NCBI GenBank assembly: GCA_033811195.1
Contig: JAPXOZ010000005.1
Coordinates: forward strand, 43,363-107,362
Direction of reading: 5' to 3'
Source: Cacconaster sp033811195
GTDB taxonomy: Bacteria > Bacteroidota > Bacteroidia > Bacteroidales > UBA932
Length of the DNA stretch: 64,000 nucleotides
In this document: positions 40,965-49,259 of the stretch, piece after piece
Layout: each line of letters begins with the position of its first letter
How positions within the stretch are numbered: the stretch's first letter is position 1
Notes under the pieces: model-generated
Seen by the model: the letters and a program-made list of their open reading frames with translations, nothing else
Database searches by the model: none
What the model was told of the DNA's origin: nothing
Translations under genes and position numbers: made by a program

Positions 40965-43082
40965 TTGGTAAACAAGGAAATTTATATCGTGAAAAGAGAT
41001 GGGAAACGGGTGCCGTTTTCCATAAAGAAAATAGAAAATGCCATTGCCAAAGCATTTTTATCAGTAGGCACTTTTGCTACGCAAGATGACTTTATCGCCA
41101 TTCTTTCACGCTTGCATATCTCAGACGGGATGACGGTTGAAGAAATTCAAAATCAGGTGGAAATAGCGCTGATGGCGGAAAAATATTTCGCCGTAGCCAA
41201 ATCCTATATGCTTTATCGTCAAAAGCATACCGAAACGCGCGAAATTCGGGACAGAATGAATTTTATGATGAACTACTGTGAAGCGGAAAATGCTGCCACC
41301 GGAAGCAAGTTCGATGCAAATGCCAATGTGGAGAAGAAAAACATTGCAACACTTATTGGCGAACTGCCTAAAAAAGGCTTCATCAACCTCAACCGAAGGA
41401 TGCTCACCGACAAAATAAAAGAGATGTACGGAAAGGAATTTGCCGACAAATATATCGGTATGCTCAACGAACATTTTATTTATAAAAATGATGAAACCAA
41501 TCTTGCCAACTATTGCGCCAGCATTACCATGTATCCATGGTTACTGAACGGCACCGTTCCTATCGGCGGCAATTCAACGCCACCCACCAATCTTAAATCA
41601 TTTTGTGGCGGATTCGTGAATCTGGTTTTTATCGTTTCCAGTATGTTGAGCGGAGCCTGTGCCACTCCCGAATTCCTATTGTATATGGACTATTTTATAC
41701 GCCTGGAATATGGCGATGATTACTATAATCGCATTAATGATGTGGTAGATTTATCCAAGCGTCGCCGTACTCTCGACAAAACTATTTGCGACTGTTTTGA
41801 GCAAATTGTCTATTCAATAAATCAACCCACCGGAGCCCGCAATTTTCAGGCTGTCTTCTGGAATATCTCCTACTACGACCGCCCATATTTCGAAAGTCTG
41901 TTCGGCGAATTTATATTTCCCGATGGCAGTCGTCCTATCTGGGAATCCCTCAGTTGGTTTCAAAAAAGATTTATGAGGTGGTTCAATGTGGAACGAACCC
42001 GGGCGGTACTTACATTTCCGGTAGAAACCATGGCGCTACTTGCCAAAGGCGACGATCTGATTGATACTGAATATGCAGATTTTACAGCGGAAATGTATTC
42101 TGAAGGACATTCATTTTTTACCTACATGAGTGAAAATGCCGATTCTTTATCGAGTTGCTGTCGACTACGCAACGAAATTCAGGACAACGGATTCAGTTAC
42201 ACGCTTGGTGCGGGTGGTGTTTCTACCGGTTCGAAAAGCGTTTTAACCATCAACCTCAACCGCTGTATACAATATGCCAAACGTATCGGAAGGCCATATT
42301 TGGATTTTTTGGCTGAAGTAGTGGATATGACTCACAAAGTACAACTCGCTTACAACGAAAACCTGAAGATGTTCCAGAAAAAGGGGATGTTGCCCCTCTT
42401 TGATGCCGGATACATCAATATGGGAAGGCAATATCTGACCATCGGAGTAAACGGATTGGTTGAAGCAGCCGAATCATGCGGTATTGAAATAAATGACAAT
42501 CCCGAATATGTGACTTTCGTTCAGGAAATTCTTGGACTTATCGAGAGTTATAACAAAAAATATCGTTCAACTGACGTGATGTTCAACTGTGAAATGATTC
42601 CCGCTGAAAATGTGGGAGTAAAACATGCCAAATGGGATAAGGAGGATGGCTATTTCGTTCCGCGCGATTGCTACAACAGCTATTTTTATCGTGTGGAAGA
42701 TAGTTCGCTCAACGTTATCGATAAATTTAGGCTGCATGGACGACAATATATAGATAGATTAACGGGAGGTTCGGCTCTTCATATGAATCTGGAAGAGCAT
42801 CTGACGAAAAATCAATATCGTCAGCTTTTGCGCGTTGCAGCTCGAGAAGGGTGTAATTATTTCACCTTTAATATTCCCAACACAGTGTGCAACGAATGTG
42901 GTTGTATCGATAAACGGTATTTAAAACAATGTCCTAAATGTGCATCACACGACCTGGATTACCTGACTCGCATTATAGGTTATATGAAACGGGTAAGCAA
43001 TTTCTCAGCAGCACGACAGGTAGAAGCAAGTAAGCGCTATTATGGAAAATGGGATCAAAACAAAGGGGTCGCTGTATGCTAA
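40965..43082 (+). CDS. nrdD: Anaerobic (class III) ribonucleoside-triphosphate reductase
   Basis: 705 residues. The N-terminal ATP-cone (IVKRDGKRVPFSIKKIENAI, about 7-95) gives allosteric control. The C-terminal Cys4 zinc site is Cys642, 645, 656 and 659 (CNECGC, CPKC), and the glycyl-radical Gly672 lies in RIIGYMKRVSNF, 33 residues from the end. It reduces NTPs without B12 and is oxygen-sensitive. The frame offers no ATG before the ATP-cone: a stop at 40953 is followed by TTG at 40965, which I take as the start (weak initiation). Controlled by the upstream cobalamin riboswitch; co-transcribed with its activase. Confidence 0.95.
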   Translation: MVNKEIYIVKRDGKRVPFSIKKIENAIAKAFLSVGTFATQDDFIAILSRLHISDGMTVEEIQNQVEIALMAEKYFAVAKSYMLYRQKHTETREIRDRMNFMMNYCEAENAATGSKFDANANVEKKNIATLIGELPKKGFINLNRRMLTDKIKEMYGKEFADKYIGMLNEHFIYKNDETNLANYCASITMYPWLLNGTVPIGGNSTPPTNLKSFCGGFVNLVFIVSSMLSGACATPEFLLYMDYFIRLEYGDDYYNRINDVVDLSKRRRTLDKTICDCFEQIVYSINQPTGARNFQAVFWNISYYDRPYFESLFGEFIFPDGSRPIWESLSWFQKRFMRWFNVERTRAVLTFPVETMALLAKGDDLIDTEYADFTAEMYSEGHSFFTYMSENADSLSSCCRLRNEIQDNGFSYTLGAGGVSTGSKSVLTINLNRCIQYAKRIGRPYLDFLAEVVDMTHKVQLAYNENLKMFQKKGMLPLFDAGYINMGRQYLTIGVNGLVEAAESCGIEINDNPEYVTFVQEILGLIESYNKKYRSTDVMFNCEMIPAENVGVKHAKWDKEDGYFVPRDCYNSYFYRVEDSSLNVIDKFRLHGRQYIDRLTGGSALHMNLEEHLTKNQYRQLLRVAAREGCNYFTFNIPNTVCNECGCIDKRYLKQCPKCASHDLDYLTRIIGYMKRVSNFSAARQVEASKRYYGKWDQNKGVAVC

Positions 43083-43540
43083 AGTATGTGGATTATGACA
43101 TTGTTTTTCAAGAAATCCCGGATGAAGTAACGCTGGCCATCAATTTATCCAATTGTCCATACTGCTGTGTAGGATGCCACAGTCCACATTTACGCGAAGA
43201 TATTGGGGAAGAACTCTCTGAAGCTGCCCTTTCCGATTTGATTTCCAAATATGAGAATGCTATAACTTGCGTCTGTTTTATGGGCGGTGATGCCACTCCC
43301 GAAGGGTTGTGTAAATTGGCCGCTTTTGTTAGAAAAAAATGGAACGGTGCAATTAAGATTGCATGGTACTCTGGAAACAATACTTTGTACAACAAAGAGT
43401 TTACACGTTTTTTCAACTATATCAAACTGGGAGAATTTATTCAAACGCTTGGCGGATTGAATAAAAATACCACTAATCAGCGTCTCTATCGTATCAACAA
43501 CGACACAATGGAGGACATAACCCCATTAATGCAGAGATAA
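43076..43540 (+). CDS. nrdG: Anaerobic ribonucleotide reductase activating protein (radical SAM)
   Basis: 154 residues from ATG 43076, which overlaps the nrdD stop by seven bases; the ATG at 43049 would add nine unrelated residues. Cys27, Cys31 and Cys34 (NCPYCCVGC) form the CxxxCxxC motif that holds the 4Fe-4S cluster of the NrdG family, followed by CHSPHL. It makes the glycyl radical on NrdD using S-adenosylmethionine. FMGGDATPEGL corresponds to the SAM-binding GGxP-like segment. A strong terminator closes the two-gene operon. Confidence 0.95.
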   Translation: MLKYVDYDIVFQEIPDEVTLAINLSNCPYCCVGCHSPHLREDIGEELSEAALSDLISKYENAITCVCFMGGDATPEGLCKLAAFVRKKWNGAIKIAWYSGNNTLYNKEFTRFFNYIKLGEFIQTLGGLNKNTTNQRLYRINNDTMEDITPLMQR

Positions 43541-43546
43541 TTAGCA

Positions 43547-43584
43547 ATAATCCCGAAAGTTATACAAAAAACTTTCGGGATTAT
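43547..43584. terminator. Terminator after nrdG
   Basis: A perfect 15-bp inverted repeat, ATAATCCCGAAAGTT with AACTTTCGGGATTAT around an eight-base loop, between nrdG and the convergent peptidase gene. T-rich flanks are modest on both strands, so it can serve both genes. Confidence 0.85.
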
Positions 43585-43616
43585 GATCAAAAATTATTCT
43601 CTTTACTACGGTATTG

Positions 43617-45284
43617 TTATCTTCCTACCTTCATTACTTCACCATGGTCCTTGACAATGGCACGAAGCCAGCGCTCGCGGGGAATATCGTTGATGGGACG
43701 TGCGGGAATTCCCTTGCCGGAGCCATTATCCTTGAATGTACCATCCTCATTTTGCTGCTTGATGTTGCCGTCAATGAACTTGATAAGCAGAAACTCCTCC
43801 AACTCCTTCCATCTGTTGAAAAGCTGTTCCGATCTCTTAACGGAGAATTCTGTAAGAGAGGCGATAGCCTGTCCTCTGTTGCCGGCCTCCAGCATCTTGA
43901 GCGCTTTTGCATCACTCTCTTTGACAAGCTCCAGGCTACCTAGTTCAAAAGCGTCGATCTCAGCTCTGAGAACCGGCTCTACTCTATTGTAAAAGAGATA
44001 TGCAAAGTGAGTCACTTTGTTGAAAAGCCAGAATGCAGAGGTAGGCGAATAGGTAGTCATACCGCCGTTGCCCACTCTGAAGCACTCGGGAACCTCAGTA
44101 ACTGAGGTGTAGATAGGGGTCAGCACAGAGGTAGCAGCATCATCTACCCCAAACCAAATCACTCCTCCGATCTCGTCCGGAAGCCAACCGCGGGATTGGG
44201 CAACAAACCAGAATCCCGTCTGCTGGGTGGCGATTGAGCGCTCATAACGATATGTCACTCCATCCACTTGAAAGCCCATTGGGCGCCATCTGTAGGGAAT
44301 CTCGTGAGGACCCGCACCCACATCATATCTGAAGTCCATTGGAGTATCCTCGAAATGGTCTCTCATCACATCAGCGAGCTCTTTAACTCCAACTTTCTCC
44401 GTGGGTTTTATATAGAGCGGCATCTTGTTGTCAGGGTTGTGCCCGAAAGCAAAATCGAGATAGTTGTCCGCATCGAATGTGCCTTTACCCAGAATATTGA
44501 AAGCTGCCCACACTCTGGCCTCACAACCTCTGAGTGCACCCCAATCAGCGGGAGCGTACGCATCACAGAAACTGAAATCCTCATCTTTGCCGGTGAAGTA
44601 GCCCTTGGAGCGGGCAAATGAGATTACATCTGGAGCATAGAGGCAGTTTTCGGGATCATCGAGGGGGAATTTGTGAATGCGGCTCTGATTGGCATGTGCG
44701 TTTATATATCCGTCGGGAATCCTGATGGCTACCCAAACGGCTCCAAGTTCTTCACCCTTGCCCACAATTTCCATTATCCAACACTCATCCTTGTCTGCGA
44801 TTGAAAATGTTTCTCCGTCCGAAGGGAATCCGTATGTTTGGAGAAATTCGTCAATGGTCTTGATGGCCTCGCGTGCAGTGCGTGCCCTCTGGAGTGTTAC
44901 GTAAATGAGGGAACCATAGTCCATTATACCGTGAGGGTTGGCCAATTCCCGACGTCCTCCAAAGGTAGTCTCGGCAATAATCAGCTGGTGTTCGTTCATA
45001 TTGCCTACAGTCTGGAATGTACGCTCAACCTGGTCGATCAGGCCGAGGTATTTACCCGAATCCCACTCGTAGATCTCCATTTTCGATCCTTTAGGCCACA
45101 CAGCGGCGGGAACATGATAAAGTTCACCATAGAGCTGGTGGGAGTCAGCGGAGTAAGTCACCATACAGGAACCATCTTTGGAGGCACCTTTGGTCACAAT
45201 AACATTGGTACATGCGTTGGCTTCCACCCGTCCCAGCCAAAAAGCGAGCGTCAGGCAGATTACGATTTGGAATATTCTCTTCAT
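43617..45284 (-). CDS. C69-family dipeptidase (secreted)
   Basis: 555 residues from the ATG at 45284; the frame extends 58 codons further upstream, but those residues do not look like protein and would bury the signal peptide. The signal peptide ends at about residue 24 (VEANA), exposing Cys25 of CTNVIVTKGASKDGS as the N-terminal nucleophile, as expected for this Ntn-hydrolase family. YSADSHQLYGEL and ETTFGGRREL are further family blocks. Length is normal for the larger C69 enzymes of Bacteroidota. It cleaves dipeptides in the envelope. Divergent from a small secreted protein. Confidence 0.92.
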   Translation of the reverse strand: MKRIFQIVICLTLAFWLGRVEANACTNVIVTKGASKDGSCMVTYSADSHQLYGELYHVPAAVWPKGSKMEIYEWDSGKYLGLIDQVERTFQTVGNMNEHQLIIAETTFGGRRELANPHGIMDYGSLIYVTLQRARTAREAIKTIDEFLQTYGFPSDGETFSIADKDECWIMEIVGKGEELGAVWVAIRIPDGYINAHANQSRIHKFPLDDPENCLYAPDVISFARSKGYFTGKDEDFSFCDAYAPADWGALRGCEARVWAAFNILGKGTFDADNYLDFAFGHNPDNKMPLYIKPTEKVGVKELADVMRDHFEDTPMDFRYDVGAGPHEIPYRWRPMGFQVDGVTYRYERSIATQQTGFWFVAQSRGWLPDEIGGVIWFGVDDAATSVLTPIYTSVTEVPECFRVGNGGMTTYSPTSAFWLFNKVTHFAYLFYNRVEPVLRAEIDAFELGSLELVKESDAKALKMLEAGNRGQAIASLTEFSVKRSEQLFNRWKELEEFLLIKFIDGNIKQQNEDGTFKDNGSGKGIPARPINDIPRERWLRAIVKDHGEVMKVGR

Positions 45285-45349
45285 TGTTTTCAGTTTTTTT
45301 ATTAATAATTTCACGAATATAATAAAAAACTTGTTATCGGGATATTTAT

Positions 45350-45357
45350 TATCTTTG
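45350..45357 (+). promoter_or_regulatory. -7 element of the small secreted protein gene
   Basis: TATCTTTG, 23 bases before the ATG; CTTG at 45330-45333 is a weak -33 with a short 16-base spacer. Confidence 0.5.
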
Positions 45358-45380
45358 CAACCTGTAATAACTTTCACATC

Positions 45381-45794
45381 ATGAGATACTCCAAGTTTTT
45401 GTTGACGATTATGCTGATACTGCTTTGCGGTAGTCTTTTGTATGCGCAAAATCCTCAAGGTGAGCAGGGTCCGACTAATTTTGTAGAGATGGCCGCCAAA
45501 GAGGCAGACAATCTGATGAAAGAATTCGATCTGGATTTCCGACAGGTCTTTCTCATAGATTCCCTTTTGCAGGATATGATGCCGAAAATGAATGAGGAGA
45601 TGACTGCCATTCAGCGCTCAGGTGCCACCAATCGCGAAATCTTTATGATCACATATGACAAATGGCTCGACGCCATTGACAAGGAATACGAGAAAATATT
45701 CAACGAAGAGCAGTGGAAACGATACCTCAAGTCGGCTCGCGGCAGAGAGAAACGCAAACGTGATAAACGTATGGCCGAGAGGGAAAGTATGTAG
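45381..45794 (+). CDS. Small secreted helical protein
   Basis: 137 residues. Signal peptide (LLCGSLLYAQ) followed by an all-helical, highly charged domain (MAAKEADNLMKEFDLDFRQ, ending in KRKRDKRMAERE). The pattern resembles Spy/CpxP-like small periplasmic proteins, but no diagnostic LTxxQ motif is present, so the link is only structural. It is divergent from the C69 peptidase, and not obviously linked to the following SIS gene because 110 bases of low-complexity sequence separate them. Confidence 0.6.
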   Translation: MRYSKFLLTIMLILLCGSLLYAQNPQGEQGPTNFVEMAAKEADNLMKEFDLDFRQVFLIDSLLQDMMPKMNEEMTAIQRSGATNREIFMITYDKWLDAIDKEYEKIFNEEQWKRYLKSARGREKRKRDKRMAERESM

Positions 45795-45850
45795 TATGTA
45801 GTGAGAAGTGTATAGTGTGAAGTTGGTAGCAATGAGGAATTAGCAATTAA
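45785..45850. other. Degenerate short-repeat spacer
   Basis: Repeats of TATGTAGTATGTAGTGAG type run from the stop of the preceding gene into AATTAGCAATTAAGAG. The same style of sequence recurs at 48030-48072 and at the right edge of the window. Confidence 0.4.
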
Positions 45851-45904
45851 GAGTTAAGTAATAACAATTAGAAATAGAGAGAATAATTAATTAAAAAGCA
45901 GCAA

Positions 45905-46666
45905 ATGTTAGCAAAAGAATGGTTAAAGAACGCTCAGGGCGTTATGAACAAGATTGAGGCAACTCAGATGGAGAATATCCGCAAGGTTGCGGAAGTAATG
46001 GCAGACACTATCCAATCAGGCCGTTGGGTCCACACTTTTGGTTGTGGCCACGCCACTCTCCCCATAGAGGAGATGTATCCCCGCATCGGCGGTTTCATAG
46101 GATTTCACCCCCTGTGCGAACTTCCCCTTACTTTTTTCACCCATATTACCGGTGAAATGGGTATTGACCAGTTCCTGTTCCTCGAAAGAGCCGAAGGTTA
46201 TGGCAAAGCCATTATGAAGGGTTGGAATTTCGACGAAAAAGACGTGCTCTGGCTCTTCTCACATACCGGCATCAACGCCGTCAACATTGACGTTGCCCTT
46301 GAAGCAAAAAAGCGCGGTATGAAGGTCATAGTATTTGGCTCGGCAGAGCAGACGGGCAACAAGATCCCCCGTCACTCAGGCGGTAAAAACCTCTTCCAGA
46401 TAGCCGACTACGTGGTGGATACCTGTTGTCCCCTCGTCGATGCATCAGTTGACCTCAAAAACCACCGGGACAAGATCGGTCCCGTATCCACAGTAGCATT
46501 CGTAACTACAGTATGGATGACCATCTGTACCGTTGCCGAGATTCTGGCGGATCGCGGAGAAAAACTCTTTATCCACCCCTCTCATAATGTGCCCGGGGAT
46601 ACCACGGCCCAAGAGCGTCTGGATGCCTGTATTACCGAGTACAAGAGGAGAGTAAGAGGTCTTTAA
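45905..46666 (+). CDS. SIS-domain sugar isomerase-like protein
   Basis: 253 residues, UPF0309-like group. VHTFGCGHATLPIEEMYPRI binds the phosphate region of a phosphosugar, and WLFSHTGINAVNIDVALEAK carries the second SIS motif; VPGDTTAQERLDACI ends the domain. Members act on phosphorylated (often amino) sugars or as sugar-phosphate-binding regulators. No DNA-binding domain is present, so an enzyme is more likely. It is followed by the CyuA-like gene after a strong hairpin. Confidence 0.82.
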   Translation: MLAKEWLKNAQGVMNKIEATQMENIRKVAEVMADTIQSGRWVHTFGCGHATLPIEEMYPRIGGFIGFHPLCELPLTFFTHITGEMGIDQFLFLERAEGYGKAIMKGWNFDEKDVLWLFSHTGINAVNIDVALEAKKRGMKVIVFGSAEQTGNKIPRHSGGKNLFQIADYVVDTCCPLVDASVDLKNHRDKIGPVSTVAFVTTVWMTICTVAEILADRGEKLFIHPSHNVPGDTTAQERLDACITEYKRRVRGL

Positions 46667-46685
46667 TTTTACACTACAAAATATC

Positions 46686-46711
46686 AGGGGGTGGCCGCAA
46701 AGTCGCCCCCT
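46686..46711 (+). other. GC-rich hairpin between the SIS and CyuA-like genes
   Basis: AGGGGGTGGC pairs with GTCGCCCCCT (two wobbles) around a short loop, 11 bases before the next ATG. No T run follows, so it is a poor terminator; it may stabilise the upstream mRNA or modulate translation of the next gene. Confidence 0.45.
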
Positions 46712-46721
46712 CTTAATCAAT

Positions 46722-48029
46722 ATGAAGAACAAATTTATAGCACTGTTAAAGCAGGAAGTTAAACCGGCTCTGGGATGCACCGAACCCATAGCAGTGGCTC
46801 TCGCAGTGGCCCGCAGTTGCGAACTCCTGAGGAGTATTTCTCAGGAACCTGACCATATTGATGTCAAAGTAAGCGGAAATATCCTTAAAAATGGCATGGG
46901 CGTGGGAATCCCCGGAACCAATGGTATGGTAGGACTTCACATAGCAGCAGCATTGGGATGCACTTGCGGCAATTCAGCATACTGCCTCGAAGTACTAAAA
47001 GAGGTGGATGAAGAAAGCCTTGCCCGGGCACAGGAAATGGTATCTGCAGGATACGTAACAATTTCACTTGCAGAGACCGGGGAGAAGCTCTATGTCTCCG
47101 CAGAAGCCCGTTCTTCCAGTGGCAAAGAGAGTCACAGAGCACTTGCTATCATAAGCGGCAGTCACGACTCTATCGTGTGCGAAGAAATAGACGGTAAAAT
47201 CATCAGTTCTATCGAGAAAAACGATAATGATAACTCCACAGGCAGCTTGATTGAACCTGATTTTGCAAGAAAAATCACTATTGAACAAATACTCGATTTT
47301 GCCACCCATACTCCATTTGAGGAGTTGGAGTTTATTATGGATTCCGTCACTCTCAATAAGGCTCTCGTGGACGAAGGGCTTCGCAAGGAGTATGGACTTC
47401 AGGTAGGCAGGAGACTTCTGGTACCGGAAAACCGTTGTGTTTTTGGAGACAATCATCTCACCTATGCGATGGCTTATACAGCAGCAGCCTCTGATGCGAG
47501 GATGGCGGGCTGTGCTCTTCCTGCCATGAGTAACTCCGGTAGTGGTAATCAGGGTATTACGGCCACAGTCCCGGTTATTGCCATAGCAGAAAAAATCGGT
47601 GCCAGTCGTGAAGAATTGGCAAGAGCACTGGTAATAAGTCATCTGGTGGCTATTCACATCAAAGGACATCTGGGAAAACTCTCAGCCTTATGTGGATGTG
47701 TTATTGCCTCCACTGGCTCAGCAAGCGGCATTGTCTATATGCGCAATGGAGGTTACGAGCAGATCTGTGCTGCCATAAAAAATATGATAGGCAATATTAC
47801 CGGAATGGTTTGCGACGGAGCCAAAGTGGGATGCGCACTAAAAGTGGCCTCAGGAGTAGCCAGTGCGCTACAATCTGCAGTGCTGGCGCTCGATGGTATC
47901 TGCATATCTTCCAACGACGGCATCATAGAGGAAGATATCGAAAAAACCATTGCCAATCTCGGTAAAATCGGCTCTATAGGTATGCAGAGCACAGATGAAA
48001 TGATTCTGGATATAATGGTATGTAAATAG
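46722..48029 (+). CDS. L-cysteine desulfidase / serine dehydratase-like protein (CyuA, UPF0597)
   Basis: 435 residues. PALGCTEPIAVALAVA at the N-terminus, GMGVGIPGTNGMVGL, the SGSGNQGITATVPV block and SKSALCGC-like LSALCGCVIASTGSASGIVY define the UPF0597/YhaM-CyuA family. These Fe-S enzymes release sulfide, ammonia and pyruvate from L-cysteine (or deaminate serine); several conserved Cys (Cys19 and late Cys residues) would hold the cluster. It probably supplies pyruvate or detoxifies cysteine under anaerobic conditions. Confidence 0.9.
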   Translation: MKNKFIALLKQEVKPALGCTEPIAVALAVARSCELLRSISQEPDHIDVKVSGNILKNGMGVGIPGTNGMVGLHIAAALGCTCGNSAYCLEVLKEVDEESLARAQEMVSAGYVTISLAETGEKLYVSAEARSSSGKESHRALAIISGSHDSIVCEEIDGKIISSIEKNDNDNSTGSLIEPDFARKITIEQILDFATHTPFEELEFIMDSVTLNKALVDEGLRKEYGLQVGRRLLVPENRCVFGDNHLTYAMAYTAAASDARMAGCALPAMSNSGSGNQGITATVPVIAIAEKIGASREELARALVISHLVAIHIKGHLGKLSALCGCVIASTGSASGIVYMRNGGYEQICAAIKNMIGNITGMVCDGAKVGCALKVASGVASALQSAVLALDGICISSNDGIIEEDIEKTIANLGKIGSIGMQSTDEMILDIMVCK

Positions 48030-48137
48030 AGGGTGCGGGGTGCAGGATACGTGTTGCGTGTCATGTGTCATGTCCTGAAATAAGTTTACACTTCAATCAG
48101 GAAAAATTATGTTATTAACGCAACAAATACATCTAAA

Positions 48138-49076
48138 ATGAAAACCATAATTAAAGCTGTATCGCTATTTTTGCTATCAATTTTAGTTCTATCATGTAAT
48201 TCCACAAGCAAAAACAAGGAAATTGATACAACTCTTGATGATGCATTACTATGGCGCATCTCCGGTAATGGTCTTTCAAAAGATTCATTTCTTTTCGGTA
48301 CCAGGCATATCGTTTCATCTTCCTTTTTGGATTCTATCCCTGAAGTTTTATCTATGATTCAAAATTCAGATTGTCTTATTACGGAAGTAGATATTAAGTC
48401 AAAGCCACCTATCAAAAGTCTCGGAATTGTTTTTAAAAAGGTTGTTAAAGATGCTTCCAAACATTTTCTTCCTGAAGATATAAACTACACAAAACTATAT
48501 AAAACAGCAGAAGAGTACTATTCTGTGGATGACTTATTGCACAAATACGATTTAGGAAAACTGCATGATATGAGGCTCTCTCCTATGGCACTTCAGTATT
48601 GGTTGATGCTTTTAAGTTTAAATGAAGATAAGTGTTTACAACTTGAACCCTATTTTGTTGAGAAGGCCACAGAGGCCGGTAAGCATCGCCTGTATTTGGA
48701 AACCATGGATTATCAACTAAAGCTCTTGTTCACATATATTGGTAACTCGTTACCATTTAATGAATCCCTTTCTATTGAGGAACAAGCCAAGGAATTATAT
48801 AATTATGCAAAAAGCTCATCCTCCGGTACCCCTATCCCCTTGTTAGATTCAGATGAAGAAAAATACATGAGTCAGAAATTGACGGAAATGGAGTGTGATC
48901 CGGAGACATATAAGATGCTCGTATCTAAAAGAAATAAAAAGTGGATCCCGAAAATCGTCAAACAGATCCATGAAGAACAAAGTTTTATAGCGGTTGGTGT
49001 CTTGCATTTAGTCGGGGAAGACAGCCTGATTTACCTGTTGAGAGAGAAAGGATATGAAGTTTCGCCAGTCAAATGA
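48138..49076 (+). CDS. TraB/GumN-family lipoprotein
   Basis: 312 residues, lipobox LVLSC (Cys21). The two family motifs are visible: FLFGTRHIV (GTxH type) near residue 53 and AVGVLHLVGEDSLIYLL (GxxHL type) near 290, flanking helical repeats. TraB/GumN proteins are thought to be related to Tiki metalloproteases; activity here is unproven. A single gene with A/T-richer composition than the neighbours to the left. Confidence 0.88.
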   Translation: MKTIIKAVSLFLLSILVLSCNSTSKNKEIDTTLDDALLWRISGNGLSKDSFLFGTRHIVSSSFLDSIPEVLSMIQNSDCLITEVDIKSKPPIKSLGIVFKKVVKDASKHFLPEDINYTKLYKTAEEYYSVDDLLHKYDLGKLHDMRLSPMALQYWLMLLSLNEDKCLQLEPYFVEKATEAGKHRLYLETMDYQLKLLFTYIGNSLPFNESLSIEEQAKELYNYAKSSSSGTPIPLLDSDEEKYMSQKLTEMECDPETYKMLVSKRNKKWIPKIVKQIHEEQSFIAVGVLHLVGEDSLIYLLREKGYEVSPVK

Positions 49077-49125
49077 TAAGAGCTGCTCCTAAAGCATAAT
49101 CATGGTTAATATAAAAACGGGTAAA

Positions 49126-49207
49126 AACATCAAAGACTACCGCAAAAATGCCGATTAAAACACCACAAAAACGCCGACCATAAAACCACAAAAACGCCGA
49201 TTTGCTT
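49126..49207. repeat. Three 23-bp tandem repeats upstream of the ATPase gene
   Basis: Units begin at 49139, 49162 and 49185, each of the form ACCrCAAAAAyGCCGAy. The 69-base block 49126-49194 recurs at 50562-50630 (about 61 of 69 identical) directly after the ATPase stop. It lies just upstream of the promoter at 49229, so an operator or iteron-like role is plausible. Confidence 0.85.
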
Positions 49208-49228
49208 GCGTATTTGTTTGGAGATTAG

Positions 49229-49236
49229 TATCTTTG
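49229..49236 (+). promoter_or_regulatory. -7 element of the ATPase gene
   Basis: TATCTTTG, 23 bases before the ATG at 49260. CTTG 20 bases upstream is a weak -33. The TTG at 49206 lies before this element and is not the start. Confidence 0.55.
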
Positions 49237-49259
49237 TTTCTAAAGAACATTTAAACATT

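Noticed and set aside
45285..45458. 58-codon N-terminal extension of the C69 dipeptidase
   Set aside because: It would hide the signal peptide and the N-terminal Cys nucleophile, and crosses the promoter of the divergent gene.
49126..49207. CRISPR or plasmid origin made of 23-bp units
   Set aside because: Units directly adjoin with no variable spacers, and no replication initiator gene is present; better described as a regulatory or cassette-flanking array.
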